A stretch of 64,000 nt of DNA from an uncultured Lachnospiraceae bacterium (GTDB taxonomy: Bacteria > Bacillota > Clostridia > Lachnospirales > Lachnospiraceae): assembly GCA_910586015.1 (NCBI GenBank), contig CAJUGJ010000003.1, positions 88,168 through 152,167 of the forward strand, given 5' to 3'. This document shows, one piece after another, positions 33,589-43,204 of this stretch; position 1 is the stretch's first letter, and each line of letters starts with the position of its first letter. The translations under genes were made by a program, and so were the position numbers. The notes beneath the pieces were generated by a model. The model did not search any database. It was not told where the DNA came from and was given only the letters and a program-made list of their open reading frames with translations.

Positions 33589-34593
33589 CTATACAATACT
33601 TTTATAAAATCTAAGAATAAAAGACATTCCGCCATCTGTTTTGTTTTTGGCAATAATACTTCCATTTTGAGATACAATAATCGCTTTAGCAAGTGCAAGT
33701 CCGATTCCTGCACTTCCTATAGCTGCATTTTTTCCACGATAAAAACGTTCAAATAAATGAGACAATTCTTCTTCTGGTACACCTTCTCCACTATCCTCTA
33801 TACGAAGTTCTAAATAAAGAGACGTTTCTTTTGAAGAAATCTCAATTTTTCCACCATAAGGGGTATGTTCCATACAATTTTTTAATATATTTCCTAACGC
33901 TTCTGTCATCCATGCAAGATCTCCTAAAAATCGTTCTCCTTCTGAATGAATTTCAACAGTTTGTGCCTTTAATTCAATAGGGATCAACAAAGGCTCTAAT
34001 GCAGTATCAATTAGGGATTCTACAAAGAAATATTCTCTCCGAAAGGAAACTGTTTTGGCGTCCAGTCTGGATAATTTTAAAAGAACAGTGATCAGCCATT
34101 CGATTCGTTTTAATTGTTCCTGCATTTCTTTTAAAAACCGTCTTCCATTTCCAGCATCAGTGATACATCCTCTCATACGTTCTGTCAATAAATTTAAAGC
34201 AGTAAGTGGTGTTTTTAACTGATGGGAGATATCTGCTAAAGAATCCGCTAAAAATTGTTTATCCAAGGTAAGTTGTTGTGCCTGCCCTTTAAGTCTAAGT
34301 GTCATTTTATAAATTTCATCTCGTAAAATAGCTAATTCTCCTTCTTTAAATTCGGCAAAGTCGAATTGTTCTTCACCATGTAAAGTTCGATCAATCAAAA
34401 GAACAATCTCTTGAATTTTTTTTGCTCTTTGTTTCATCAGATAGAAGTACAAGATTGAAAATCCAAGACAGACAACTGCTATATATCCACCAAAAGCTGG
34501 TTGTAGTCTAAAACCTCCTAAAGTTACTAAGATACTAAAAATAAAAAAGAATATTGCCGACTGTTTCATATCTGAATTTCGAAATAGTTCCAT
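33589..34593 (-). CDS. Sensor histidine kinase with two short-looped TM helices
   Basis: A kinase of 334 residues. Two transmembrane helices (about 12-28 and 33-51) are separated by only a few residues, so there is almost no extracellular sensor, as in intramembrane-sensing kinases. HisKA motif LADISHQLKTPLTALNLL holds the phospho-accepting His. N-box ILKNCMEHTPYGGKI, G1 RIEDSGEGVPEE and F/G2 FYRGKNAAIGSAGIGLALAKAI complete the ATPase domain. It starts immediately after the regulator's stop codon (no gap). Such kinases often take their signal from the partner ABC transporter, which is encoded next door. Confidence 0.92.
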   Translation of the reverse strand: MELFRNSDMKQSAIFFFIFSILVTLGGFRLQPAFGGYIAVVCLGFSILYFYLMKQRAKKIQEIVLLIDRTLHGEEQFDFAEFKEGELAILRDEIYKMTLRLKGQAQQLTLDKQFLADSLADISHQLKTPLTALNLLTERMRGCITDAGNGRRFLKEMQEQLKRIEWLITVLLKLSRLDAKTVSFRREYFFVESLIDTALEPLLIPIELKAQTVEIHSEGERFLGDLAWMTEALGNILKNCMEHTPYGGKIEISSKETSLYLELRIEDSGEGVPEEELSHLFERFYRGKNAAIGSAGIGLALAKAIIVSQNGSIIAKNKTDGGMSFILRFYKSIV

Positions 34594-35265
34594 TTATTCT
34601 TCTCCTGCCTTATAACCAATTCCCCGTACTGTTTTAATCAGTACAGGATTTTGTGGATCATCTTCAATTTTTTCACGAAGTCGTTTAATATATACAGTAA
34701 GAGTATTATCATTGACAAAGTCTCCAGCGATATCCCACAGTTCTTCTAATAATTTATTTCTAGTCAAAACAACACCTTTATGATTTAGAAAAATAAGTAG
34801 TAAGCGATATTCTAAAGCAGAAAGAATTAATTCAGAACCATTTTTTTCTACTGTACCACGAATTGTATCTAATCGGATCAAACCAAGGGACAGAATTTTT
34901 TCTTTTTTTCCACATCGGCGTAAGACACTTCGAATTCTAGAAACTAATTCTTTTGGACGAAATGGTTTTGCAATATAATCATCTGCTCCTATGTCCAAAC
35001 CAGCAACGACACTATATTCATCATCTGAGGCTGTCAGAAAAATTACTGGAATATCTCCAGATGCTTTAATCGCTGTACAAAGAGAATAACCGTTGCCATC
35101 CTTTAAAGAAATATCTAATAATGCTAATTCTATCTTTTCTTTTTCTAATAGTTCAAGTGCTAATTTTTGTCCAGATGCTTGTACAATTTGGAATCCTTCT
35201 TCTTTTAAAAGAGCAGTCAAATTTTCTACAATGACAGGATCATCTTCTACTAATAAAAGTTTCAT
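34594..35265 (-). CDS. OmpR-family response regulator
   Basis: A regulator of 223 residues. The receiver domain has the acidic pair (VEDD), the phospho-accepting Asp in LALLDISLKDGNG, Thr in VIFLTASDDE and Lys in IAKPFRPKELVSRI. The C-terminal winged-helix DNA-binding domain contains LSALEYRLLLIFLNHKGVVL and DNTLTVYIKRLREKIEDDP. It is the first gene of a two-gene operon with the sensor kinase. The likely target is the 11-bp-spaced TGAC repeat in front of the ABC genes. Confidence 0.93.
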   Translation of the reverse strand: MKLLLVEDDPVIVENLTALLKEEGFQIVQASGQKLALELLEKEKIELALLDISLKDGNGYSLCTAIKASGDIPVIFLTASDDEYSVVAGLDIGADDYIAKPFRPKELVSRIRSVLRRCGKKEKILSLGLIRLDTIRGTVEKNGSELILSALEYRLLLIFLNHKGVVLTRNKLLEELWDIAGDFVNDNTLTVYIKRLREKIEDDPQNPVLIKTVRGIGYKAGEE

Positions 35266-35330
35266 CTGTTGTTTCCTTTCACTTATTTGTCTTTCTGATT
35301 ATAACACTTCCTGTCCATATTTACCATCAT

Positions 35331-35360
35331 AAAATATAGGGCATAGCAACTGCCACGCCC
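35331..35360 (-). terminator. Terminator of the superoxide dismutase gene
   Basis: On the minus strand GGGCGTGGCA pairs with TGCTATGCCC (with G-U pairs) and is followed by TATATTTT. It lies 44 bases past the stop codon. Confidence 0.6.
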
Positions 35361-35403
35361 ACTTGATATTTTGAATGTTTTGTTCTTTATTATATCCCTA
35401 ATT

Positions 35404-35901
35404 TTAACTTTCCGATTCGATTTCTCCACAGGCGATCTTTTCTCCTGAGTTTCCTGAAGGTTGAGAAGTAAAGTCATCTGGCTGATCGTGAATAATGACT
35501 GTTCTTCCTACAACGTCTTGTGGTTGAAAGCGATCTGTAAATACCATCATCCATGCAATCCCATGATTTCCAAAAAGAGGTGGAAGATCTCCAGCATGAT
35601 AAGGATGTTTACAATTTTGTGGATTATAGTGCATACCTACATCCGCAAATGGATCTTCGTCAGTTCCATCACAATCATCTCCTTCATGAATATGAAATCC
35701 AAACACATTTTCCATGCAGTTTCCCGTTGAAGTTGGAAGTCCCATAATATCTGCGAGTATTAAAGTTCCACCAAGAACAGAATAAAATAATACATTTCCA
35801 TAAATTCCGGGATAGTGTTTACTACCTGATATTTCTGCATATGCCTCTGGTTTTCCATTCATGATAACGTGAAGAAATTCATTTTTTTCGGATTCTCTCA
35901 T
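35404..35901 (-). CDS. Cu/Zn superoxide dismutase family protein, no signal peptide
   Basis: A SodC-like protein of 165 residues, predicted to dismutate superoxide. Copper and zinc ligands are visible: FGFHIHEGDDC, HYNPQNCKHPYHAGDLPPL and VIIHDQPDD. The C-terminal GNSGEKIACGEIE matches the family's disulfide/arginine-loop region, although the usual electrostatic-guidance Arg is replaced by Lys. The disulfide cysteines (GNCMEN or DDC with IACGE) are present. There is no signal peptide, although bacterial SodC is usually exported. Its presence in an apparently anaerobic Clostridium-type genome is notable. Confidence 0.85.
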   Translation of the reverse strand: MRESEKNEFLHVIMNGKPEAYAEISGSKHYPGIYGNVLFYSVLGGTLILADIMGLPTSTGNCMENVFGFHIHEGDDCDGTDEDPFADVGMHYNPQNCKHPYHAGDLPPLFGNHGIAWMMVFTDRFQPQDVVGRTVIIHDQPDDFTSQPSGNSGEKIACGEIESES

Positions 35902-36094
35902 AAACTAACCTCGGTTTTTTGTTTTATTTATATTATGAAATAGCAGTTCGTTTTGGCTCTCTTTTATAAAAAATTTCAGACTATATCATAAAAAAATTCA
36001 TAGTGTAAAATCTGATTTATTAAAAAATGATATACAATATACATAAATTAATTAAGAAAAAACAAAAAAAATTGACTGATTGATTAAAAAAATA

Positions 36095-36124
36095 TTGACA
36101 GAAGTTATGTTTTTGTAGTAGAAT
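36095..36124 (+). promoter_or_regulatory. Promoter of the glycan-uptake locus
   Basis: TTGACA at 36095-36100, an 18-base spacer, and TAGAAT at 36119-36124. It lies just upstream of the first LacI-type operator, about 100 bases before the binding-protein gene. The rest of the 35902-36222 gap is AT-rich with no gene. Confidence 0.7.
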
Positions 36125-36131
36125 ATATACA

Positions 36132-36145
36132 TGAAATCGGTTACA
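36132..36145. promoter_or_regulatory. LacI-type operator O1
   Basis: TGAAATCGGTTACA is one base away from the palindromic core TGTAATCGGTTACA found twice more in this locus. It begins 8 bases after the -10 box, where bound repressor would block the polymerase. Confidence 0.65.
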
Positions 36146-36148
36146 CAC

Positions 36149-36172
36149 TGCGGAAAGTTCCGCATATTTTTT
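36149..36172 (+). terminator. Terminator-like hairpin in the leader, between two operators
   Basis: TGCGGAA (36149-36155) pairs with TTCCGCA (36158-36164) and is followed by TATTTTTT. It lies downstream of the promoter and upstream of the gene, so it could act as an attenuator or limit basal transcription. Confidence 0.5.
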
Positions 36173-36180
36173 AATTCCAT

Positions 36181-36196
36181 ATGTAATCGGTTACAT
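36181..36196. promoter_or_regulatory. LacI-type operator O2
   Basis: ATGTAATCGGTTACAT is a near-perfect palindrome around a central CG, typical of LacI/GalR repressors. The same site in reverse orientation lies before the GH35 gene at 52601. Confidence 0.8.
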
Positions 36197-36228
36197 ATAG
36201 AAACAGAATAAAAAATGGAGGGATGATT

Positions 36229-38376
36229 ATGATGAGAGCGAAAACAAAAAAAATAACTGGAATGATGATGGCAGCAGTTATGGTAACCGCATCACTCACT
36301 GGATGTTCTAGTGCTGACAATGACGATGATAAGCAGACAAATACAACTCCGAAGCCAACTCCAACTACTGCAGCATCACCAACGACTTCTGCAAATGACC
36401 AAAATAATACGGATGATGAAAATAAGACAAATGATACAACACCGACACCTGCTCAACAAGCAGAGGCAAAGACAATTCGCTGGGGAACTCACTGGGTTGC
36501 AGGTCTTGATCCATATTATACTGATCCAACTACAGGAGAATATACACTTGGTGAGGCAGAACGTCAGGCTTCTATTGCAGCATTAAATAAAGCAAAAGAA
36601 TTATTAAATGTAGATGTTGAGTTTGTACAATATGCACAGGATACCAAAAGTGAATTAATTACAAGTGTATTGGCAGGAAATCCAGTATGCGATATTGCAA
36701 TGATCTGGGGTGGTGCAGAAGCTACGATTTTAGCTCAGAATATTTTACAGGAATTAGATGATTATAAGGAGCTATTTAAAGAAGAAGAATATTCTTGGAT
36801 GTTCTATAACAGTCTGTATGGCCATGATTATTTTGTTTCTGGAAAACAGGCATTTGTTCCAAGATGGCCTTTGTTATTTAATATTTCGATGATTGAAAAG
36901 GTAGATTCCTTAAAAGATGAAAGTGGAAAAACCATTTATCCAATGGATTTATTTGAACAAGGTAAGTGGACATTTAGTACATTTAAAGATTATTTATCAA
37001 AGATCAATGCGTATTATACAAATGTAGCAGCTCCAGATTCTTGCTACTATGATACAGTACAGGCATATGAAACAGATCTTCGTTTTGCAGGACTTTCTGC
37101 GATGTATGCAGCAGGTGGCGGTATTTACAGAGAGGGAAAACTCATGGTAGATTCCGCAGAATCTTTAAAGGGATTAAATTTCATCACTGAATTAAGAGAA
37201 GCAAAACTTTTGACAGATCCGGGATTTTATGATGATGGTTTTACTCCACAGTGGTTAAAGGGATGTGACGATTTTAGACTTGGAGGAACTGTATTTACAG
37301 ATTGTGCAGACTGGACAATTGGTTCAGCTGCCTCTGCTGCTTCTGATCGTGGTGAGGCAATTGGAATTGTTCCATATCCAAGACCAGATGATATAGCAAT
37401 CGATGATCCAAACTATCAACAAGTATTAACAGTTGGTGATAGTTTAGGTATTTTAAAGGGAGTAGATGAGGAAACAACAAAACTTTGTCTGGAATTTTTA
37501 AAGATTTATTATAAGACTTATTATGAAGAGTACGGCGGAGTAGACAGTATATTAGAATATAAAGAAAAAGTATCGGCTGCTCAGGCAACCAGTTATGGAT
37601 TTGATATCTTTAATGAAACTTATGGAGAATCTTTGCTAAACTGCTTTAATTATATAGCAGAAAAGACAGTTGCAAACGATTATGCAGATGTATTGGGATT
37701 CCGTGTAAGATGGGATGAAATTTTTGGTAAATCTTTAACTGGAATAGATGGATTTGCAGCTTATGATGTTGCAATTAAAGCAAATATGGATGTATTTACA
37801 AAGACGATCAATGAAATGGAGGCAATTTTAGCAGGTTCTGAAATTAAGGATAATATTGCACCAGAAATTAGCGTAGAAGGTAAGTTTGTATTTGCAAAGG
37901 GGACTGATCCAGCTTCTATCGCTTGGTCAGATCAGATTACAGCAACCGACGCAGTAGATGGAACTTTAGATGCTACGACAGCAAATTACGATTATAGTAA
38001 AGTAGATTTTGCTACGGTTGGTGAATATGATAATGGAATTAATATTAAGATTTCTGATAAATCTGGAAATGAAGCTTCAAAGAGCGAAAAGGTAATTATC
38101 TATAATCCAGATAACAAACAAGCTCCAGAGATTACAGCAGCAGAAGAATTGCCAGTAATTGCTCTTGATACAGATACTTCTACTATTACATGGAAGGGAA
38201 ATTATATTTCAAAAGCAACCGATGCAGATGGATTTGATGTTTCAGACAATATCCGTGCAGATTTATCAGAACTAGATACAACAACTCCAGGTAATTATGA
38301 TGTTGTGATCACTGTAACAGACTATGCTGGAAATAGTGCAGAGATCACATTGAATGTGACAGTGGCAGCAGAATAG
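36229..38376 (+). CDS. Extracellular solute-binding lipoprotein with C-terminal Ig-like repeats
   Basis: A lipoprotein of 715 residues. The signal peptide ends in lipobox SLTGC (Cys near residue 24), followed by a Thr/Pro/Asn-rich linker to about residue 80. Residues 85-540 look like a family 1 ABC solute-binding domain (WGTHWVAGLDPYY, IAMIWGGAEATILAQN). The tail holds two bacterial Ig-like domains with the pattern ITATDAVDG, DKSGNEAS and then YISKATDADG, DYAGNSAEITL. GGAGGG ends 6 bases before ATG 36229; ATG 36223 and 36232 are alternatives. It is the first gene of the glycan locus and is followed by a strong hairpin, which may make it the most abundant product. Confidence 0.85.
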   Translation: MMRAKTKKITGMMMAAVMVTASLTGCSSADNDDDKQTNTTPKPTPTTAASPTTSANDQNNTDDENKTNDTTPTPAQQAEAKTIRWGTHWVAGLDPYYTDPTTGEYTLGEAERQASIAALNKAKELLNVDVEFVQYAQDTKSELITSVLAGNPVCDIAMIWGGAEATILAQNILQELDDYKELFKEEEYSWMFYNSLYGHDYFVSGKQAFVPRWPLLFNISMIEKVDSLKDESGKTIYPMDLFEQGKWTFSTFKDYLSKINAYYTNVAAPDSCYYDTVQAYETDLRFAGLSAMYAAGGGIYREGKLMVDSAESLKGLNFITELREAKLLTDPGFYDDGFTPQWLKGCDDFRLGGTVFTDCADWTIGSAASAASDRGEAIGIVPYPRPDDIAIDDPNYQQVLTVGDSLGILKGVDEETTKLCLEFLKIYYKTYYEEYGGVDSILEYKEKVSAAQATSYGFDIFNETYGESLLNCFNYIAEKTVANDYADVLGFRVRWDEIFGKSLTGIDGFAAYDVAIKANMDVFTKTINEMEAILAGSEIKDNIAPEISVEGKFVFAKGTDPASIAWSDQITATDAVDGTLDATTANYDYSKVDFATVGEYDNGINIKISDKSGNEASKSEKVIIYNPDNKQAPEITAAEELPVIALDTDTSTITWKGNYISKATDADGFDVSDNIRADLSELDTTTPGNYDVVITVTDYAGNSAEITLNVTVAAE

Positions 38377-38400
38377 TTAAGATAGAAATAAAAGTCAAAA

Positions 38401-38435
38401 TAAGCCGCTGCGAAATTATTTTTTGCAGCGGCTTA
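38401..38435 (+). terminator. Strong intercistronic hairpin (partial terminator or mRNA stabiliser)
   Basis: TAAGCCGCTGC (38401-38411) pairs perfectly with GCAGCGGCTTA (38425-38435). The T-run lies in the loop, not after the stem. Such hairpins after a binding-protein gene often raise its level relative to the permeases. Confidence 0.65.
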
Positions 38436-38479
38436 TAAAATATAAAGAGAGGATGGGCATACTGCCGATGGTATGAGGT

Positions 38480-41374
38480 ATGAAAAAAAAGAAAATATGG
38501 ATCAGCCTTGCGGCAATACTTTTGGTGCTTGTCATTGTTATGGTTGTGTCAGGACTTTTTAAAGAAAGCAGCTCTTATGCGTTTCCAGCACAGGCAGTCA
38601 GTTATTTTGAAGAAGACTACCAAGCCTATTTAGATGCACATGGATACAACGGAAGTGTTTCTGATGCCCAAATAGCTGCAGATCTAACAAAATATGATAC
38701 AGCAGACGGACTTGTAGCAGAACAGGCAGAACAAGGAATTATTACAGGAGATACTGGAAGTATTACATTTTATGTAACAGCAGAACAAGCAGGATTCTAT
38801 AATTTAGAAGTTGGTTATATTACTCAGCCGGGCACAACTTCTGATATTCAAAGAAAACTATATATTAATGGAGAAATACCTTATAGTGGATTAGATCAAC
38901 TTGTATTTAAACGATATTTTCAAGATGAGGAAATAAAAGAAAAAAATGGTAATGAAATTCGACCAAATTCTAATGAAGTCTATAAAGAAACAAAAGTATA
39001 TTTAGAGGATTATAACCGCAGAAGCGGTGAACCATATCTAATTTATCTAAATCAAGGCGTAAATAGTGTTACATTTGAAGTAATCAAAGAACCTATTGAA
39101 TTCACCAGTCTGATATTTCAAAAAGCACCACAGCCAAAGCCATATATAGAAGTCATAGAAGACTTAAAACAGCAGTATAAAGAATATTCTGGAGATGCGA
39201 TTGTATTTCAGGCAGAACGTTGTAAAGATGGCGTGACAATGGTTGAGAAGAACTCTTCCTCCATTAATATTCAAAAAAATTATTCAGATTCTAAGTTAGT
39301 TCCATATCATCCATATTTAATTAAATATAATACGATTGGAGCAGACAGTTGGAAACAGCCGGGCAATGCGGTTAGTTGGGAGATAACTGTTCCACAAGAA
39401 GGGCTTTATGAACTGACCTTTAAAGGAAGACAGAGTGTAAAAAGGGGAGTAACTGCCTATAGAAGACTTTATATAAATGGGGTTGTACCTTATGCAGAAA
39501 TGAATGCAGTTGGATTTTCCTATCAGGGAGATATGACAAATTATACAATTTCTAATCAAGATAATGAGCCATATTTATTCTACTTTAAAGAGGGTTCTAA
39601 TACGATCACCTTAGAATGTGTGATGGGAGATATGGGAGAAATTATTAGTGAAGTAGAAAATAGTATGTATAACTTAAATAAAATCTATTTGGAAGTTGTA
39701 AAAATTACAGGACAAGCACCAGATCGATTTATTGACTATGAAATTTCAAAAAAGATTCCAGAATTTGCAGTTGTAATGAAACAAGAGAGTGAACGTCTTT
39801 ACTCTATGGTAGATCATTTAGTAAAAATCACTGGTGAAAAAGGAGAGAATACAACCTTACTTGAAAAGATGGCAATTCAGGCAGAAGGACTTTCTAAAAA
39901 GCCTGATACTGTACCAGAAGAAATTTCTCAGTTTAAAGATAATATTTCAGCACTTGGTACTTGGCTTGTAAATATTTCAGAGATGCCATTAGAATTAGAT
40001 AGTTTTATATTAAGTGCAAATAAAGCAAGTTTGCCAAAGGCTTCTCAAAATATATTACAGAGTGCTTATTATGGGACAATTCGATTTTTTTCCACTTTCT
40101 TTGTAGATACAAGTCAGATAAGTGGAGATAATTCTTCTAATAAAGGAAATGAAATAAAAGTCTGGATGGTTGCAAATGCAGCAGCGACAGGAACAAGTTC
40201 TTCAGGAAGGGAACAAGCACAAATTATTCAAAATCTAATCGATGAAGTATTTACACCAGAAAATAGTATTTCCGTAAACTTACAATTAATACCAGTAGAT
40301 GTTGTACTACGTGCAGCATTAGCAGGAAATAGTCCAGATGTTGTTATTGGATTAAATCAGGCGACTTTGCAGGATTTTGCAATGCGTAATGCTGTTGTAG
40401 ATCTCAAACAGATGGATGGATTTGAGGAAACAATAAAACGCTTTTATCCGAGCACTATTACAGCAGCTTCCTATTTAGATGGTGTATATGGAATTCCAGA
40501 ACAGGCAACATTTATGATGCTGTTTTGCAGGAATGATATTTTAGAACAACTTGGAGTTACAGCACCAAAAACATGGGAAGAAGTAAAAGAGATTCTTCCA
40601 GTACTTCAAAAAAATAATTATAGCTTTTATCTTCCAACAATAAAAAGTGGTGCAAATGTATTCCCTTCGATTTTATTTCAAAACGGCGGAAATCTATATC
40701 AGGGAGAAGGCAGAAATTATGGAATTGCAAGTGCACTAACCAGTGATATAGCAATGCAAGTATTTAAAGATTATACAGATTTATTTAATAGCTATGGGTT
40801 GGAAGTTTCGGTAGACTTTTCAAATCGATTCCGTACAGGTGAAATTCCAATTGGTATTACAAATTATACTACTTATAACCAATTAGAAATTTTTGCTCCT
40901 GAATTAAAAGGTCTTTGGTCATTTTATGAATTGCCGGGAGTAGAAAAAGAGGATGGAACAATCGATCATACTTATGTAGTAGATACTGTACAAAGTATAA
41001 TTATGCAGTCTTCCAAAAATAAAGAAGATTCTTGGAAGTTTATTCAGTGGTGGACAAAAACCCAAACACAGTTAGATTATGCGAATACAATTGAGTCTAT
41101 TATGGGAACAGCGGCAAGATATTCTACAGCTGATCCAGAAGTAATGAAACAACTTCCTTGGAGTAATAAAGAATTAACAAAATTATTAGCACAGTTTGAA
41201 GAAACGATAGGTATTCCGGCTGTACCGGGAAGTTATATGAACCAGAGAATGGTACAGTACGCATTTGATAAAGTAGTGGCAGAGTTAGCAAACCCAAGAG
41301 AAACACTTTATCTAAACGTGAAAGCGATTGATAAAGAACTTTTGAAAAAGCGAAAGGAATTTCATTTAGAATAA
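38480..41374 (+). CDS. Membrane-anchored solute-binding protein with N-terminal CBM-like modules
   Basis: A protein of 964 residues with an uncleaved-looking N-terminal helix (residues 5-25, WISLAAILLVLVIVMVV). Two similar beta-sandwich modules follow (about 60-210 and 235-415), each with a segment like GFYNLEVGY or GLYELTFKGR and RKLYING or RRLYINGVVPY, as in carbohydrate-binding modules of the CBM6/35 kind. A helical linker leads to a family 1 solute-binding domain (about 555-960; VWMVANAAATGTSS, SPDVVIGLNQ, AVPGSYMNQRMVQYAFDKV). It probably captures a polysaccharide or oligosaccharide at the surface and hands it to the permeases just downstream. Confidence 0.78.
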   Translation: MKKKKIWISLAAILLVLVIVMVVSGLFKESSSYAFPAQAVSYFEEDYQAYLDAHGYNGSVSDAQIAADLTKYDTADGLVAEQAEQGIITGDTGSITFYVTAEQAGFYNLEVGYITQPGTTSDIQRKLYINGEIPYSGLDQLVFKRYFQDEEIKEKNGNEIRPNSNEVYKETKVYLEDYNRRSGEPYLIYLNQGVNSVTFEVIKEPIEFTSLIFQKAPQPKPYIEVIEDLKQQYKEYSGDAIVFQAERCKDGVTMVEKNSSSINIQKNYSDSKLVPYHPYLIKYNTIGADSWKQPGNAVSWEITVPQEGLYELTFKGRQSVKRGVTAYRRLYINGVVPYAEMNAVGFSYQGDMTNYTISNQDNEPYLFYFKEGSNTITLECVMGDMGEIISEVENSMYNLNKIYLEVVKITGQAPDRFIDYEISKKIPEFAVVMKQESERLYSMVDHLVKITGEKGENTTLLEKMAIQAEGLSKKPDTVPEEISQFKDNISALGTWLVNISEMPLELDSFILSANKASLPKASQNILQSAYYGTIRFFSTFFVDTSQISGDNSSNKGNEIKVWMVANAAATGTSSSGREQAQIIQNLIDEVFTPENSISVNLQLIPVDVVLRAALAGNSPDVVIGLNQATLQDFAMRNAVVDLKQMDGFEETIKRFYPSTITAASYLDGVYGIPEQATFMMLFCRNDILEQLGVTAPKTWEEVKEILPVLQKNNYSFYLPTIKSGANVFPSILFQNGGNLYQGEGRNYGIASALTSDIAMQVFKDYTDLFNSYGLEVSVDFSNRFRTGEIPIGITNYTTYNQLEIFAPELKGLWSFYELPGVEKEDGTIDHTYVVDTVQSIIMQSSKNKEDSWKFIQWWTKTQTQLDYANTIESIMGTAARYSTADPEVMKQLPWSNKELTKLLAQFEETIGIPAVPGSYMNQRMVQYAFDKVVAELANPRETLYLNVKAIDKELLKKRKEFHLE

Positions 41375-41388
41375 GCAGGAGGATTTCC

Positions 41389-42291
41389 ATGAAAAAACAG
41401 AAAGAACCATTTGCCGTGGTCTGGAAACGCCATAAATATAAATATTTAATGATTCTGCCATTCTTCCTTGTATTTACTATATTTACGCTGATTCCGATTT
41501 TGGTTTCCGTAGTACTTAGTTTTACTTCGTTTAATATGGTGGAAGCACCGAGCTTTGAAGGACTCGCCAATTATATTAATCTTATAGTAGAAGATGATAT
41601 TTTTTTAATTGCTATTAAAAATACCATGTTGTTTGCTCTAGTTACAGGACCTATCAGTTATATTATGTGTTTTTTGTTCGCATGGCTTATCAACGAACTG
41701 CCACGAATTCCACGTGCTATTATGACATTGGTATTTTACGCACCATCTATTTCCGGAAATGCCTATTTGGTATGGAAATTAATCTTTTCTTCTGATACTT
41801 ATGGCTGGGCAAATGCTTGGCTAGTAAAGTTAGGACTTGTACAAGAACGAGTTCTTTGGTTTGAAACTGCCAAGTATGTCATGCCAATTTTGATTGTTGT
41901 ACAGCTTTGGTTAAGTCTTGGTGTCAGTTTCTTATCCTTTATTGCAGGACTTCAAAATGTAGATAAGTCCCTTTATGAAGCTGCAAGTGTAGAAGGAATT
42001 CGTAACCGCTGGCAGGAACTTTGGTATATTACATTACCTTCGATGAAGCCACAACTTATGTTTGGTGCAGTAATGCAGATTACAAATTCTCTTTCTGTAT
42101 CCCAGATTTCGATTGATTTAGTCGGCTTCCCATCGATTGATTATGCAGGTCATACAATTTTAACCCATCTACATGACTTTGGAAATCTTAGATATGAACT
42201 TGGCTATGCTTGTACAATAGCAGTAGTATTATTCTTTATTATGGTGTTATGTAACATTCTAGTACAGAAATTATTGCGAAAACTAGGTTAA
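41389..42291 (+). CDS. Sugar ABC transporter permease (UgpA/MalF type), pair 1
   Basis: A permease of 300 residues with six transmembrane helices. The cytoplasmic EAA loop reads LYEAASVEGIRNRWQELWYI and then TLPSMKPQL. Ribosome-binding AGGAGG lies just before the ATG. It is followed after 13 bases by its MalG-type partner. It belongs to the CUT1 family, which imports oligosaccharides with a separate ATPase. Confidence 0.92.
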   Translation: MKKQKEPFAVVWKRHKYKYLMILPFFLVFTIFTLIPILVSVVLSFTSFNMVEAPSFEGLANYINLIVEDDIFLIAIKNTMLFALVTGPISYIMCFLFAWLINELPRIPRAIMTLVFYAPSISGNAYLVWKLIFSSDTYGWANAWLVKLGLVQERVLWFETAKYVMPILIVVQLWLSLGVSFLSFIAGLQNVDKSLYEAASVEGIRNRWQELWYITLPSMKPQLMFGAVMQITNSLSVSQISIDLVGFPSIDYAGHTILTHLHDFGNLRYELGYACTIAVVLFFIMVLCNILVQKLLRKLG

Positions 42292-42304
42292 GGGAGGTGT
42301 AAAA

Positions 42305-43195
42305 ATGATACGTTTTTACCGGTTTATTGTTCATAAACTAAGAGCGAGAAAGTTAAAACGGAGAAACCGAAGCCTTGGCGGAGATATCGGTCTTACAATT
42401 TTGCTTGGTTTATTTGGGCTATTTAGTTTGTTTCCTCTGGTTTATACCGTTGTCAGTGCATTTAAACCACTCAGTGAAATTTTTATCTTCCCACCAAAAC
42501 TGACAGTTGATAATCCGACGCTGAACAATTTCTTTGACCTAGGAACAATTATTGAGGGATTTGATATTCCTCTTAGCAGATATATTTTTAATACCTTAAT
42601 TATTACAGGACTTGGAACATTTGGAACAGTGTTGCTTGGATCTATGGCAGCATTTCCATTAGCAAAATATCAGTTTCCCGGTTCAAAAGTAATGAGTAAT
42701 GCCATTGTTTATGCTTTGATGTTTAACTCTACTGTAACAGCAATTCCGAATTATTTGATTATGAGTAGTCTGGGTTTAATTGATACATATTGGGCAGTTA
42801 TTTTTCCAGCAGTTGGTTCAACACTAGGACTTTATTTGATGAAGAACTTTATGGTGCAGATTCCAGACGCAATGTTAGAGGCTGCAAAAATAGATGGAGC
42901 AGGTGAGTTTAAAATCTATTGGAGAGTAGTGATGCCATTATGTAAGCCAGCATGGATTACTTTAGTTATTTTATCTTTTCAACAGATGTGGGGAACAACA
43001 GGTGGTGTATTTATTTATTCAGAAGAATTAAAACCAGTCAGCTATGTGCTTTCACAGCTAGTTAGTGGTGGTATTGCAAGAACAGGTGTATCGTCAGCAA
43101 TTTCTTTGATCATGCTTATTGTACCAGTTTTTGTATTTGTTATTTCCCAGAGTAATGTCTTAGAAACAATGGCAACTTCCGGTGTGAAGGGTTAG
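42305..43195 (+). CDS. Sugar ABC transporter permease (UgpE/MalG type), pair 1
   Basis: A permease of 296 residues with six helices. The N-terminus is strongly basic (RARKLKRRNRSL). The EAA loop reads MLEAAKIDGAGEFKIYWRVV and then MPLCKPAW. AGGGAGGTG precedes the ATG. It forms a heterodimeric CUT1 channel with the previous gene product. No ATPase gene follows, so a shared MsmK-like ATPase is expected elsewhere in the genome. Confidence 0.92.
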   Translation: MIRFYRFIVHKLRARKLKRRNRSLGGDIGLTILLGLFGLFSLFPLVYTVVSAFKPLSEIFIFPPKLTVDNPTLNNFFDLGTIIEGFDIPLSRYIFNTLIITGLGTFGTVLLGSMAAFPLAKYQFPGSKVMSNAIVYALMFNSTVTAIPNYLIMSSLGLIDTYWAVIFPAVGSTLGLYLMKNFMVQIPDAMLEAAKIDGAGEFKIYWRVVMPLCKPAWITLVILSFQQMWGTTGGVFIYSEELKPVSYVLSQLVSGGIARTGVSSAISLIMLIVPVFVFVISQSNVLETMATSGVKG

Positions 43196-43204
43196 GAGGC
43201 AGAT

